NCBI GenBank assembly: GCA_026125665.1
Contig: JAHCKS010000008.1
Span: forward strand, 40,686 to 104,685
Length of the DNA: 64,000 nucleotides
Source of the DNA: Rubrivivax sp.
GTDB taxonomy: Bacteria; Pseudomonadota; Gammaproteobacteria; Burkholderiales; Burkholderiaceae_C
Direction: 5' to 3'
The stretch's first letter is position 1, and every line of letters starts with the position of its first letter. This document shows positions 1 to 9,581 of this stretch, one piece after another. Both the position numbers and the translations under genes were made by a program. The notes below the pieces were generated by a model. The model did no database searches and had not been told where the DNA came from. It worked only from the letters and a program-made list of their open reading frames with translations.

Positions 1-1
1 C

Positions 2-550
2 GCGGTGCCCAACCGCGGCTTCTTCGTGCGCCAGATCTCGGTGCGCGAGATGCTCGAGATCTACGAGCTGCGCGCGCTGCTCTTCGCGTTCGCCGCCGAA
101 CGCGCCGCCGAGCACCTGAGCGCGGCCGACCGCGCCGAGTTCGGGCAGCTGCTCGAAGGCATGGACGCCGCCTGCGCCGCCGACAACGGCCAGCGCTACT
201 ACGTGCTGAACCTGCGCTTCCACGCGCTCTTGATGGCGCAGGCGCGCAACCGGCGCATCGAGCTGGCCTACGAGGCGCAGGTCAAGGAGCTGCACCTCTT
301 CCGCCGCCGCTACTTCAACGCCGCGATCAACATGCGCCGCTCGAACAACGAGCACCGGCGCATCTTCGAGGCCATCGCCGAAGGCCGCGCCGAGCGCGCC
401 CGCAAGCTGGCGCAGGACCACGTGCTGCAGGGTCGCCAGCGGCTGCTGGCGACGCTGGACGTGCCGGCCACGGCCGGCGTGCCGCCACACGACACGTCGA
501 GCGACCCGAACGACCCGAACGACCGAAACCACGACAGGAGACGCGCATGA
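2..550 (+). CDS. GntR-family regulator, FCD effector domain (5'-truncated by window edge)
   Basis: The frame is open to the left edge, so the N-terminal winged helix lies outside the window. The first visible residues (AVPNRGFFVRQIS) are the end of the wing that joins the DNA-binding domain to the effector domain in FadR/VanR-type GntR proteins. The rest is an all-helical FCD ligand-binding domain. Helices such as EIYELRALLFAFAAERAA, LNLRFHALLMAQARN and NNEHRRIFEAIAEG carry the polar and His residues that bind metal or carboxylate in this family. The last 25 residues are Asp/Asn/Arg-rich. Its stop overlaps the start of the Bug receptor gene (ATGA), so it probably controls that gene and the MmgE/PrpD gene. 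Ligand unknown. Confidence 0.85.
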   Translation, partial: AVPNRGFFVRQISVREMLEIYELRALLFAFAAERAAEHLSAADRAEFGQLLEGMDAACAADNGQRYYVLNLRFHALLMAQARNRRIELAYEAQVKELHLFRRRYFNAAINMRRSNNEHRRIFEAIAEGRAERARKLAQDHVLQGRQRLLATLDVPATAGVPPHDTSSDPNDPNDRNHDRRRA

Positions 551-1542
551 TCCTCCGCCGCACACTGCTGCAAGCCACGCCCACGCTGCTGGGCGCCCCT
601 GCCCTGCTCGGCCTTGCGAGCCTTCCGGCACGCGCGCAGGCCGCCTTCCCGAGCAAGCCCATCCGCTACATCGTGCCGGTGGCGCCCGGCGGCGGCAGCG
701 ACTTCGTTGGCCGCACCGTCACCGAACGCTGGGGCCAGGTGCTGAAGCAGACCTTCGTCGTCGAGAACCAGAGCGGCGGCGGCGGCACCATCGCCTGCCA
801 GACCACCGCGCGCGCCGCACCCGACGGCTATACGCTGATGCAGGGTTATGTCGCCACGCATGGCACGAGCCCGGCGACGCGCAAGCTGCCCTACGACGCG
901 GTGAAGGACTTCACGCCGGTCGGCATGATCGGCGGCACGCCGAACGTGCTGGTGGTGAACGCGTCGGTTCCGGCCGGCAACCTGAAGGAGTTCGTCGCCT
1001 ACCTGAAGGCCAACCCCGGGCGGCTGAGCTACGGCTCGGCCGGCCCCGGCTCGCTGACGCACCTGACGATGGAGCTCTTCAAGCAGCAGGTGAGCTCGTT
1101 CATCGTGCACATCCCGTACCGCGGCATCGCGCCGGCGTTCACCGACCTCATCGGCGGCCAGACGCAGGCCATGTTCCCCGGCCTCGCCGCGGCGGTGCCG
1201 CACATCCGCTCCGGCCGCGTGCGGCCACTTGCGGTGACGGGCCTCGCGCGCCACCCGCTCTTCAAGGACCTGCCGACGCTGGACGAGTCCGGCTACAAGG
1301 GCTTCGACGCGCAGCAGTGGTACGGCGTCGTCGGGCCTGCCGGCATTGCGGAGCCCATCGTGCGCCAGCTCAACGAGACGCTGAATGCCGCGCTCGGTGC
1401 GAGCGACCTGCGGGAGAAGCTCTCGATCGAGGCGCTCGAGCCCAACCCGATGAGCGCGGCGAAGTTCGGCGAGTTCCTGCGTGCCGACATCGAGCGCTGG
1501 ACGAAGCTCGCCAAGGAACGCAACATCCAGCTCGACAGCTGA
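547..1542 (+). CDS. Bug/TctC-family periplasmic solute receptor
   Basis: A 331-residue protein of the tripartite tricarboxylate transporter receptor family, usual length about 320-330. It starts with a signal peptide (MILRRTLLQATP..., probable cleavage after ARA near residue 30). The conserved VAPGGGSD loop near residue 47 binds a carboxylate of the ligand through backbone and water contacts in known Bug structures. The later motifs IPYRGIAPAF, FPGLAAAVPHIRSG and VGPAGI are also typical. The start codon overlaps the regulator's stop. No TctA or TctB membrane gene is in the window, so it either feeds a transporter encoded elsewhere or acts in sensing, as is common for the many orphan Bug proteins of Burkholderiales. 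The ligand cannot be read from sequence. Confidence 0.9.
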   Translation: MILRRTLLQATPTLLGAPALLGLASLPARAQAAFPSKPIRYIVPVAPGGGSDFVGRTVTERWGQVLKQTFVVENQSGGGGTIACQTTARAAPDGYTLMQGYVATHGTSPATRKLPYDAVKDFTPVGMIGGTPNVLVVNASVPAGNLKEFVAYLKANPGRLSYGSAGPGSLTHLTMELFKQQVSSFIVHIPYRGIAPAFTDLIGGQTQAMFPGLAAAVPHIRSGRVRPLAVTGLARHPLFKDLPTLDESGYKGFDAQQWYGVVGPAGIAEPIVRQLNETLNAALGASDLREKLSIEALEPNPMSAAKFGEFLRADIERWTKLAKERNIQLDS

Positions 1543-1559
1543 GGAGGCGCGAGAGGACC

Positions 1560-2933
1560 ATGGCCCGCAACACCCAGGTCGCCGCCGACCACCACGCCCC
1601 GCCCGTCACGCGGCTTCTGGCGCAGTTCGTCGCCCGCCACCCCTCGCGCGGCTGGAGCGATGCCGTCGAGCGCGAGGCGCACCGCACGTTCATGAACTGG
1701 GTGGGCTGCGCTGTCGGCGCGTCGCAGCACGAGACGGCCGAGGCCGCACTCGGCGCCGTGCTCGCGCTGCAACCCGCGGCGCAGGCCGGCATCCTCGGCC
1801 GGCGCGAACGCGTGGACATGGCCGGCGCGGCGCTGGTGAACGGCATCACCTCGCACACCTTCGACTTCGACGACACGCACCTGAAGACGATCATCCACCC
1901 CGCCGGGCCCGTGGCGAGCGCCGCGCTGGCGCTGGCCGAGCGCACCGGGTCGAGCGGGCGCGAGCTGATCGACGCGCTCGTGCTCGGCATCGACGTCGCC
2001 TGCCGAGTCGGCAACGCGATGTACCCCGAGCACTACGACCGCGGCTGGCACATCACCGGCAGCACCGGCACGCTGGGCGCGGCGGCGGCCTGCGCACGGC
2101 TGCTGAAGCTGGACGAGCAGAAGACGGCGATGGCGCTCGGCATCGCCGCGTCGCAGCCGATCGGCGTGCGCGAGCAGTTCGGCACGATGACCAAGCCCTT
2201 CCATCCGGGCGCTGCGGGGCGCGCCGGCCTGATGAGCGCGCTGCTCGCGCAGCACGGCTTCACGGCCAGCGCCAAGGCGCTCGAGGCGCCTCGCGGCATG
2301 ATGCAGACGGTGTCGACGAAGAACGACTGGTCGCAGATCACCGACGAGCTCGGCGATCGCTTCGAGATCAGCTTCAACACCTACAAACCCTTCGCCTGCG
2401 GCATCGTCATCCACCCGAGCATCGACGCCTGCACGCGGCTGCGCGCGCAGGGCGTGAAGGCCGATCAGGTGGAGCGTATCGAGCTCAAGGTCCACTCGCT
2501 CGTGCTCGAGCTCACCGGCAAGAAGGAGCCGGCCGACGGCCTGCAGGCCAAGTTCAGCGTCTACCACGGCTGCGCCGCCGGGCTGATCTTCGGCCGCGCC
2601 GCGGAAGACGAGTACCACGACAACGTCGTCAACCGCGCCGACATGGTGGCGCTGCGGCGCAAGGTCGTGGCCACGGTCGACGACACCATCGACGAGGCGA
2701 GCGCCGACGTCACCGCCTTCCTCGCCGACGGACAGCGCATGCACGTCTTCGTCGAGCACGCCGTGGGCTCGCTCGCCAACCCGATGAGCGACGCGCAGCT
2801 GGAAGCCAAGTTCACCGGCATGGCCGACGCGGTGCTGGGCGCGGCGCGCTGCCGCGAGCTCGTCGCCGCCTGCCGGGGCGTGGCCAAGGCGCCCGACCTG
2901 CGCGCGCTGGTGCGGCTGGCGACGCCGGCCTGA
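1560..2933 (+). CDS. MmgE/PrpD family protein
   Basis: A 457-residue member of the MmgE/PrpD fold, which includes 2-methylcitrate dehydratase and cis-aconitate decarboxylase. Family signatures are visible: FMNWVGCAVGAS near the N-terminus, FDFDDTHLKTIIHPAGPV in the first third, LAAR-type helices around LGIAASQPIG, and FNTYKPFACGIVIHP before the C-terminal lid domain. The ATG at 1560 follows AGGAGGCGCGAGAGGACC, a convincing ribosome site. It lies 17 bases after the Bug gene and is probably co-transcribed. In this context it likely dehydrates or otherwise processes a branched hydroxy-tricarboxylate brought in by the receptor. That role is inferred; family members next to Bug genes are mostly uncharacterised. 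Confidence 0.88.
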   Translation: MARNTQVAADHHAPPVTRLLAQFVARHPSRGWSDAVEREAHRTFMNWVGCAVGASQHETAEAALGAVLALQPAAQAGILGRRERVDMAGAALVNGITSHTFDFDDTHLKTIIHPAGPVASAALALAERTGSSGRELIDALVLGIDVACRVGNAMYPEHYDRGWHITGSTGTLGAAAACARLLKLDEQKTAMALGIAASQPIGVREQFGTMTKPFHPGAAGRAGLMSALLAQHGFTASAKALEAPRGMMQTVSTKNDWSQITDELGDRFEISFNTYKPFACGIVIHPSIDACTRLRAQGVKADQVERIELKVHSLVLELTGKKEPADGLQAKFSVYHGCAAGLIFGRAAEDEYHDNVVNRADMVALRRKVVATVDDTIDEASADVTAFLADGQRMHVFVEHAVGSLANPMSDAQLEAKFTGMADAVLGAARCRELVAACRGVAKAPDLRALVRLATPA

Positions 2934-2960
2934 GGGCGCGGGTGATCGCCGGCGGCGCCC

Positions 2961-4463
2961 TCAACGCGGCGCGACTTCGGCGACCCGGTCGTCGGCCTCG
3001 CTCCAGCCGCCGCCCAGCACCTTGTAGACCGTCACCTGGTTGGCCAGCCGCGCCAGGCGCACGCCGATCAGCTCCTGTTGCGCGGCGTACGTCGCGCGTT
3101 GCGCGTCGAGCACGGCGAGGTAGCTCTCGACACCCTCGCGGAAGCGGATGTCGGACAGCCGGTGGCTGTCGACGCTCGCCTCCACCAGCGACTGCTGCGC
3201 CGCGAGCCGCTCGCCGAGCGTGCCGCGCTCGGCCAGCGCGTCGGCCACTTCGCGGAAGGCGGCCTGGATGGCGCGCTCGTAGGCGGCGAGCGCGATGTCG
3301 CGGTCGACACTCGCCACGTCGAGCCGCGCCTGGTTGCGCCCGCCGTCGAAGATCGGCAGCGTGATGCGCGGCAGGAAGCTCCAGGCGCCGGCGCCTCCCT
3401 GGAAGAGACCGGACAGCGCATCGCTCGCGACACCGCCGGCCGCGGTCAGCGAGATGCTCGGGAAGAACGCCGCACGCGCCGCGCCGATGTGGGCGTTGGC
3501 CGCCTGCAGCTGGTGTTCTGCCCGGCGGATGTCGGGTCGGCGCCGCAGCACTTCCGCCGGCACGCCGGAGGGCAGCTCGGCGATCGACGCCACGGGCGCG
3601 AGCGCCGGCGGCAGCAGCCCGGCGGGCAGCGGCGCGCCGACCAGCAGCGCGAGCGTGTTCTCGTCCTGCGCCACGGTGCCCGTGTAGCGCGCCACGTCGG
3701 CGCGTGCCGCATCGACGGTCGTCTGTGCCCGACGCAGGTCGAGCTGCGAACCGGCGCCGGCCTCGACGCGCCGGCGGATCAGCGTGTAGGCGCTCTCCTG
3801 GTTGGCGAGCGTGTCGCGCGCCAGCTGCAGCCGCTCGCGGTCGGCGGCCAGCCGCAGGTAGGCGCCGGCCACCTCGGCGACGAGGCTGATCTGCACGCTG
3901 CGCCGTGCCTGGCCCGCGGCCAGGAACTGCTGCAGCGCCGCGCCTTCGAGGTTCTTCACGCGGCCGAAGAAGTCGAGCTCGTAGGCGGTGATGCCGATGT
4001 TCGCGTCGTAGCGCTTCGTCGTCGCCGCGGCGCCGGTGGGCGACAGGCTGGCCGGCGTGCGCCCGGCGTGCGCCGCGCCCGTTGCGTCGATCGTCGGCCA
4101 GCGATCGGCGCGCTCGATGCCGTGAAGCGCCCGCGCGCGTTCGACGTTCAGCGCCGCGAGGCGCAGGTCGCGGTTGCTGGCCAGCGCGAGGGCGATCAGC
4201 TCGCGCAGGCGCTCGTCGGCGAAGAAGGCCTGCCAGGCGATGTCGGCGGCGGCACCCTCGGGCCGTGCGGTCGCGGCTTGCGCGGTGGCCGGCGTGCCCG
4301 CCGCCCCACCCGCGGGCCACTCGCCAGGCACGGGCGCAGGCGGCCGTTCGTAGCGCGGGGCAAGGTTCATGCAGCCGGCAAGCAGCGCCGCGGCGGCGGC
4401 AACGACCAGCACCTTGGCCGTCGGCAGACTCATGGAGGCGACGGACCTGCCTGAAGTACTCAT
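2961..4463 (-). CDS. RND efflux outer-membrane lipoprotein, NodT/OprM family
   Basis: A 500-residue outer-membrane factor that forms the trimeric exit duct of an RND pump. The N-terminus carries a lipoprotein signal with lipobox LLAGC; the acylated Cys is residue 31 from the start used here. Two long TolC-like repeats follow, with the alpha-barrel motifs LNVERARALHGIERADRWP and RRRVEAGAGSQLDLRRAQT, and a second repeat around VASVDRDIALAAYERAIQAAF. The start overlaps the pump gene's stop (ATGA), which favours it over the internal Met at 4433. That alternative would shorten the signal peptide by 10 residues. It is the last gene of the adaptor-pump-channel operon. Confidence 0.93.
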   Translation of the reverse strand: MSTSGRSVASMSLPTAKVLVVAAAAALLAGCMNLAPRYERPPAPVPGEWPAGGAAGTPATAQAATARPEGAAADIAWQAFFADERLRELIALALASNRDLRLAALNVERARALHGIERADRWPTIDATGAAHAGRTPASLSPTGAAATTKRYDANIGITAYELDFFGRVKNLEGAALQQFLAAGQARRSVQISLVAEVAGAYLRLAADRERLQLARDTLANQESAYTLIRRRVEAGAGSQLDLRRAQTTVDAARADVARYTGTVAQDENTLALLVGAPLPAGLLPPALAPVASIAELPSGVPAEVLRRRPDIRRAEHQLQAANAHIGAARAAFFPSISLTAAGGVASDALSGLFQGGAGAWSFLPRITLPIFDGGRNQARLDVASVDRDIALAAYERAIQAAFREVADALAERGTLGERLAAQQSLVEASVDSHRLSDIRFREGVESYLAVLDAQRATYAAQQELIGVRLARLANQVTVYKVLGGGWSEADDRVAEVAPR

Positions 4464-7400
4464 GCCACTCCCCCTTGCGGCGCAGGCAACGCGCCCGGCT
4501 CGGGCGCGGCGCCCGGCCGTGCCGGCGCCGCGGCGCGGTCGCGGGCGATCAACGAATAGAACACCGGCACGACGAAGAGCGTGAACAGCGTGCCCACGAC
4601 CATGCCGGCAACGAGCACGGTGCCGATGCTGTGGCGCGCCTGCGAGCCCGGCCCCGACACCAGCACCAGCGGCAGGTGGCCGAAGACGGTGGCCGCCGAG
4701 GTCATCAGCACGGGCCTCAAGCGCGTCAGCGACGCTTCGCGCAACGCCGCCATCCTGGCCACCCCGCGCGCCTGCAGCGTGTTGGCGAACTCGACGATCA
4801 GGATGCCGTTCTTGGCGATCAGCCCGACGAGCGTGATCAGCCCCACCTGCGAGTAGATGTTGATCGTCGTCAGGTCGAGGAAGCTGAAGACGAGCGCGCC
4901 GGAGATGGCCAGCGGCACCGAGCCGAGCAGCACGATCAGCGGGTCGCGGAAGCTGTGGAACTGCGCCGCCAGCACGAGGTAGATGAGGGCCAGCGAGAAG
5001 CCGAGCGTCACGGCGAGCGCCGAGCCCTCGTGGCGGATCTGGCGCGACTCGCCGGCGTGGTCGAGCGCCACGCGCGGCCCGCCCGCAGCGGCCACCGCCT
5101 CGGCGGCCTGCTCGAGCACGCGCAGGCCCTCCTCCTTCGTCACGCCGGGTTGCACGCCGCCGAACACGCGCACCGCGTTGCGCTGCTGGAAGCGGTTGAG
5201 CGTGCGCGGCGCGGCGCTCGTCTCCACCCGCGCGAAGGTCGACACCGGCACGAGGTCGCCGCGCGGCGTCCTGATCTTCAGGTCCATGAGCGGCGCCAGC
5301 GACGCGCGCCCCTCCTCCCCGATCTGCGGGATGACCTTGTAGCTGTGGTCGAAGTAGTTGAAGCGGTTGACGTGCCCGCCGCCCAGCAGCGTGCCGAGCT
5401 CGCGCCCGACACCCGCCAGGTCGAGGCCGAGGTCGGCGATGCGCTCGCGGTCGAGCACGATGCGCGCCTCGGGCAGGTCGATCTTGAGGTCGGTGTCGAC
5501 GTAGAGGAACTTGCCACTCTGCATGCCCTTGGCGACGACCTGCATCGCCGTGTCGAGCAGCTGCTCGACCGGGGCTTCGCTCTGCAGCACGAGCTCGACG
5601 TCGTAGTTGCCCGGCGTGGGCAGCGGCGGGTCCAGCCGCGGGAAGACGCGCAACCCGGGCACCTGCGACACGGCGCCCCAGACCTCGCCCAGCATCTGCT
5701 CCGTGGAGCGGCTGCGCTCGCGCCAGTCCTTGGCGACGATGCCGCCGAAGCCGCCCCAGTTGGCGGTGAGCGACCAGGTGAACTCGGTCTCGGGGAAGGC
5801 GGTGACGGCTTTCACCACCTCGAGATGGTCGCGGTTGGTCGCCGCCAGCGACGCGTCGGGCGAGGCCTGGAAGAACAGGCTGATGTGCCGCTGGTCCTCC
5901 ACCGGCGCCAGCTCCTGGCGCGACAGCTGGTACAGCGGCCAGGCGGCGGCGGTGACCAGGAGCGCCGCGGCGACGATCGCGCCGCGCATGCCGAGCGCGA
6001 CGTCGAGCGCGCGTGCGTAGCCGCGCTTCACGTGCTCGAAGCCGCGGTTGACGAGGATCGTCAGGCGCCCCTGGCGGCCGTTCTCGTGCACGAAGCGCGA
6101 GCTCATCACCGGCGACAGCGTCACGGCGACGATGCCCGACACCACCACCGCCGCGGCGAGCGTGATCGCGAACTCGAGGAAGAGTGCACCGGTGAGCCCG
6201 CTCTGGATGCCGATCGGCGCGTACACCGCCGCCAGCGTGATCGTCATCGCGACGATCGGGCCCAGCAGCTCGCGCGCGCCGACGAGCGCCGCCTCCAGCC
6301 GCGTCCTGCCTTCGCGCACATGGCGCTCGACGTTCTCGACGACGACGATGGCGTCGTCGACGACCAGCCCCACCGAGAGCACGATGGCCAGGATCGTCAG
6401 CAGGTTCAGGCTGAAGCCGAAGGCGAACATCACCGCGCCGGCGCCGATCAGCGACACCGGCATCGCCACCAGCGGCACGAGGGCCGTGCGCACCGAGCCC
6501 ATGAAGAGGAAGACCACCAGCGCGACGATGGCGATCGTCTCCGCGAGCGTCTTGCTGATCTCGGTGAGCGCGTCGCGCATGAACAGCGTGCCGTCCCAGA
6601 CGAGCCGCATCTCGATGTCGCGCGGCAACGTCGGGCGCAGCTGGTCCATCGCCGTGCGCAGCCGCGCCGCGACCTCGAGCTCGTTGGCGCCGGGCACCGG
6701 CCACACGCCGAGGTACACCCCCTGCTGCGCGTTGTACTTGGCGACGAACTCGGCCTCCTCGGCGCCGAGCTCGACGCGCGCCACGTCCGCCAGGCGCACG
6801 ACCGCACCGCGCCGCTCGGCAACGATGAGCTGGCGGAACTCCTCCAGCGAGCGCAGGTCGGTGTTGGCCAGCACGTTCACCTGCACGAGGTCGCCCTTCG
6901 TCTGGCCGACGGCGGCGAGGTAGTTGTTGCGCTGCAGGGCCGCCTGCACGTCGCCCGGCGTGAGGTGCAGCGCCGCCAGGCGGTCGGGGTCGATCCACAC
7001 GCGCATCGCGAGGTTGCGGCCGCCTTCGTTGTTGGTGACGCGCTGCACGCCCTCGATCGTGGCGAGCTGCGGCTGCACGGTGCGCGTGAGCCAGTCGGTG
7101 ATCGCCGACAGGCTGCGCTCCGACGAGTTGAAGCTGATGTAGAAGGCGGCGTAGGGCCGGTCGGCGCGCCGCACCTCCACCACCGGCGGCTGCGCCTCGG
7201 CCGGCAACTCGGCGCGCACCTGCTGCAGCCGCGCCGTCACTTCCGCCAGCGCCGCCGTGCTGCTGTGGTTGAGCGCGAGCCGCACGGTGACGGTGCTGAC
7301 GCCGGCGCGGCTGCTCGACTCGACATGGTCGACGCCGCCGATCGCCGACACGGCGCGCTCGATCGGCGTCGTCAGGAAACCGCGCACCGTCTCGGCGCTG

Positions 7401-7564
7401 GCACCGGTGTAGACGGTGGTGATCTCGACCGACGAGCTCTCGAGATTCGGGTACTGCTGCACCGGCAGGTTCGCGAGCGCGCGCCAGCCGACGAGCACCA
7501 GCACGAGGTTGACGACCACGGCGAGCACCGGGTGCTTGACGAAAAGGTCGGTGATCGAGCGCAT
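4460..7564 (-). CDS. RND-family multidrug efflux pump, inner-membrane permease
   Basis: A 1034-residue proton-driven HAE1-type transporter with the full 12-helix, two-repeat layout of AcrB/MexB. It opens with the usual MRSITDLFVKHPVLAVVVNLVLVLVGW first helix region. The TM4 proton-relay pair is visible in VGLVVDDAIVVVENVERH near residue 400. Later landmarks include YSLIARD-type ends and GLIAKNGILIVEFAN near residue 920, the equivalent of TM10-11. It lies between its adaptor (59 bases upstream) and its outer-membrane partner (4-base overlap), so the system is structurally complete. Substrates are unknown; no local TetR or MarR repressor is present, and the nearest regulator is the sigma/anti-sigma pair upstream. 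Confidence 0.95.
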   Translation of the reverse strand: MRSITDLFVKHPVLAVVVNLVLVLVGWRALANLPVQQYPNLESSSVEITTVYTGASAETVRGFLTTPIERAVSAIGGVDHVESSSRAGVSTVTVRLALNHSSTAALAEVTARLQQVRAELPAEAQPPVVEVRRADRPYAAFYISFNSSERSLSAITDWLTRTVQPQLATIEGVQRVTNNEGGRNLAMRVWIDPDRLAALHLTPGDVQAALQRNNYLAAVGQTKGDLVQVNVLANTDLRSLEEFRQLIVAERRGAVVRLADVARVELGAEEAEFVAKYNAQQGVYLGVWPVPGANELEVAARLRTAMDQLRPTLPRDIEMRLVWDGTLFMRDALTEISKTLAETIAIVALVVFLFMGSVRTALVPLVAMPVSLIGAGAVMFAFGFSLNLLTILAIVLSVGLVVDDAIVVVENVERHVREGRTRLEAALVGARELLGPIVAMTITLAAVYAPIGIQSGLTGALFLEFAITLAAAVVVSGIVAVTLSPVMSSRFVHENGRQGRLTILVNRGFEHVKRGYARALDVALGMRGAIVAAALLVTAAAWPLYQLSRQELAPVEDQRHISLFFQASPDASLAATNRDHLEVVKAVTAFPETEFTWSLTANWGGFGGIVAKDWRERSRSTEQMLGEVWGAVSQVPGLRVFPRLDPPLPTPGNYDVELVLQSEAPVEQLLDTAMQVVAKGMQSGKFLYVDTDLKIDLPEARIVLDRERIADLGLDLAGVGRELGTLLGGGHVNRFNYFDHSYKVIPQIGEEGRASLAPLMDLKIRTPRGDLVPVSTFARVETSAAPRTLNRFQQRNAVRVFGGVQPGVTKEEGLRVLEQAAEAVAAAGGPRVALDHAGESRQIRHEGSALAVTLGFSLALIYLVLAAQFHSFRDPLIVLLGSVPLAISGALVFSFLDLTTINIYSQVGLITLVGLIAKNGILIVEFANTLQARGVARMAALREASLTRLRPVLMTSAATVFGHLPLVLVSGPGSQARHSIGTVLVAGMVVGTLFTLFVVPVFYSLIARDRAAAPARPGAAPEPGALPAPQGGVA

Positions 7565-7622
7565 GGTTGTGCGGTGGGTGGGGTGGCAGGAAGTTCGAGG
7601 GAGTGCGCAGGCAGCGCGCGCG

Positions 7623-8744
7623 TCAGCTGCCGGTGGCCGCCGGGCGCGCCTGCGCCGTCTTGCCGCTGCCGGCGGCCACGGCGACGAGCATCGCGTCGCG
7701 CAGCTTGAACGAGCCGGAGGCCGCGACCTGCTCGCCGGGGGCGAGGCCGTCGACGACGAGCACCTCGTCGCCGAGCGTGGCACCGACCTGCACGGCGCGC
7801 AGGTGCACGCGCGTGCGCCTGTCCTTGTCCTCGGCGAGCACGAACACGTGGTCGCCAGTCGGTCCCTTGCGCAGCGCGCTTGCAGGCACGGCGACGGCCG
7901 GCTGCGGCGCGCCGACGGCGACGCTGACACGCACCGACGAGCCCGGCGCCGGGGCCTGCGCGCCGCGGTCGATGCGTGCGCGCACGAGGCTCGCGCGCGT
8001 GGCCGGGTCGACCCGCGCGTCCACGGCCGTCACGCGGGCGGTGATCGGCGGCGCGCCGGCACTCGCCTGCACCTCGACGCGATCGCCCTTGCGCAGGCCG
8101 GCGGCCACCGCCTGCGGCACGGAGAAGTCGACGTGCAGCGCGTCGTCGACGCCTTGCAGCGTCGTCAGCTCGGTGCCTTCGTTCAGGTACTGGCCCGGGT
8201 GCACGTCCGCGAGGCCGACGCGGGCGCGGAACGGCACGCGGATCGTCTTGCGTTCGATGACGGCCTCGGTGCGCGCGATCTGCGCCTGCGCCACGTCGCG
8301 CTCAGCGCGCGCGCGGTCGACCTCGATCTCGGAAGTGGCGTTGAACTCGCGCAGGCGCTGCAGCCGCGCGAGCGTGGCCGTGGCCAGCGCCAGCTGCGCC
8401 CGCTGCGCCTGCAGGTCGGCGTGCTCGACCGAGACGTCCAGCGCCACCAGCACGGTGCCGGCCTCGACGATCTCGCCCGGGCGCAGCGCCACGTGGCGCA
8501 CGGTGCCTGCGAGCTCGTTGCGCAGCGTCACCGAGCGCGTCGCGAGCACGGTGCCGATGGTGGTGGAGGCCTGGCGGTGCGCGCGCGCCTCGGCGAGCGC
8601 CACGCGCACCGTCTCGGCCATCTCCGGGTGGCTGGCCGCGGCCGCCTGGGCCTGCTGAAATGTCGAGAACTTCCACGCCGCGAGGCCGGAGCCGATCGCG
8701 GTGAGGGCAACAAAGAGCGCGGACGAAGCGATCCAACGGTTCAT
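7623..8744 (-). CDS. RND efflux periplasmic adaptor (membrane fusion protein)
   Basis: A 373-residue HlyD/AcrA-type adaptor. An uncleaved signal-anchor or signal peptide (MNRWIASSALFVALTAIGSG) is followed by a split lipoyl domain (LRPGEIVEAGTVLVALDVS and GLADVHPGQYLNEGTELTTL). Between these lies a short alpha hairpin with coiled-coil character (LQAQRAQLALATATLARLQRLREF). A beta-barrel and a membrane-proximal domain ending in DEVLVVDGLAPGEQVAASG complete it. It bridges the pump and the outer-membrane channel. First gene of the three-gene efflux operon, with 246 bases separating it from the anti-sigma gene upstream. Confidence 0.93.
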   Translation of the reverse strand: MNRWIASSALFVALTAIGSGLAAWKFSTFQQAQAAAASHPEMAETVRVALAEARAHRQASTTIGTVLATRSVTLRNELAGTVRHVALRPGEIVEAGTVLVALDVSVEHADLQAQRAQLALATATLARLQRLREFNATSEIEVDRARAERDVAQAQIARTEAVIERKTIRVPFRARVGLADVHPGQYLNEGTELTTLQGVDDALHVDFSVPQAVAAGLRKGDRVEVQASAGAPPITARVTAVDARVDPATRASLVRARIDRGAQAPAPGSSVRVSVAVGAPQPAVAVPASALRKGPTGDHVFVLAEDKDRRTRVHLRAVQVGATLGDEVLVVDGLAPGEQVAASGSFKLRDAMLVAVAAGSGKTAQARPAATGS

Positions 8745-8990
8745 GAGCGGCGCCCTCCTGCAGCGCCCGGCGGTCTGCGGTCCAGGGCGTGACGATCCGG
8801 GCTGGTGGTTGCGCCGCCGTTTCAGCGCCGCCGCGCGCGGGTTTCGGTTGCAACGCGGCGCACCAGTGCGGGCTTCGATGCGCTGCATGCGCTGCAAGCC
8901 GAGGTGCGGGCACTGGTGTCGCGGCACATGCCCGAGGTCGACCTCGAGGCCGTGCAGCGGCGGCACCGCTCGGATCTGGGGGCCCGAAGC

Positions 8991-9581
8991 TCAACCGCCC
9001 GGCCAGGCGCGGTGGTGGAACGTGTAGCGCCCGAGCTCGCGCCGGCCATCCGGCTCCACCGCCAGCAGCGTCAGGCGCGCGGTGTGGTCGGGCAGGCGCT
9101 TCATCTGCGCCATGCGGTACAGGTGCAGCACCTCGCCGGCGCGGGAGTCGAACGGCAGGTCGTGCAGCTCGTGCCGCACGCCCGGCTCGGTCGAGATCTC
9201 GAGCACGGCGTCGAGCCGCTGCACGCCGGCCAGCGGCACCTCCATGCGCGAGACGAGCACGTCGTCGTCCGGCGCCACGGTGCAGTTGACGCTGCCGCCC
9301 GGCGGCACGCGGTACTCGCGCAAGCGCAGGCCCTGCGCCGCCAGGTGCTGCACGAACGGGGCGGGCACCACCGTCGAGACGACGCCGGCGCGGAAGGCGG
9401 ATCGGATGCCTTCGCCCAGCGCGACGAGCTCGTCGAGCGCGTGCCCGCAGGCGTCGCACTCCATCAGGTGTGCGTCGACGCGCTCGGTCGTGGCCTCGTC
9501 GCTGTCGTGCAGCCAGTAGTCGAGCAGCACGTCGGGCGGCAGGTGGCCGGTGGTCGCGGCGGCGGCGACGGGAGTGTTCAT
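8991..9581 (-). CDS. Putative zinc-finger anti-sigma factor
   Basis: A 196-residue soluble protein. Residues 12-50 form an anti-sigma zinc-binding domain with the HxxxCxxC signature (H38, C42, C45 in AHLMECDACGHAL). The remaining 140 residues look like a cupin/ChrR-type beta domain, rich in short strands (LRLREYRVPPGGSVNCTVAPDD, HELHDLPFDSRAGEVLHLYR). No membrane helix is visible, so it is probably cytoplasmic, like ChrR that restrains an ECF sigma factor until a chemical signal is sensed. Its start overlaps the stop of the sigma factor gene (ATGA), the classical arrangement. The signal sensed is unknown. Confidence 0.75.
   Translation of the reverse strand: MNTPVAAAATTGHLPPDVLLDYWLHDSDEATTERVDAHLMECDACGHALDELVALGEGIRSAFRAGVVSTVVPAPFVQHLAAQGLRLREYRVPPGGSVNCTVAPDDDVLVSRMEVPLAGVQRLDAVLEISTEPGVRHELHDLPFDSRAGEVLHLYRMAQMKRLPDHTARLTLLAVEPDGRRELGRYTFHHRAWPGG

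Noticed and set aside
4082-7708. A 1208-codon open frame on the + strand opposite the RND pump gene.
   Set aside because: It is rich in Arg, His and Glu without domain motifs, and is the mirror of a clear RND permease. Long antisense frames are expected at this GC content.
8805-8990. A small + strand frame with a protein-like stretch (FDALHALQAEVRALVSRH).
   Set aside because: It has no ribosome site, continues into a shadow of the anti-sigma gene and matches no family I recognise.
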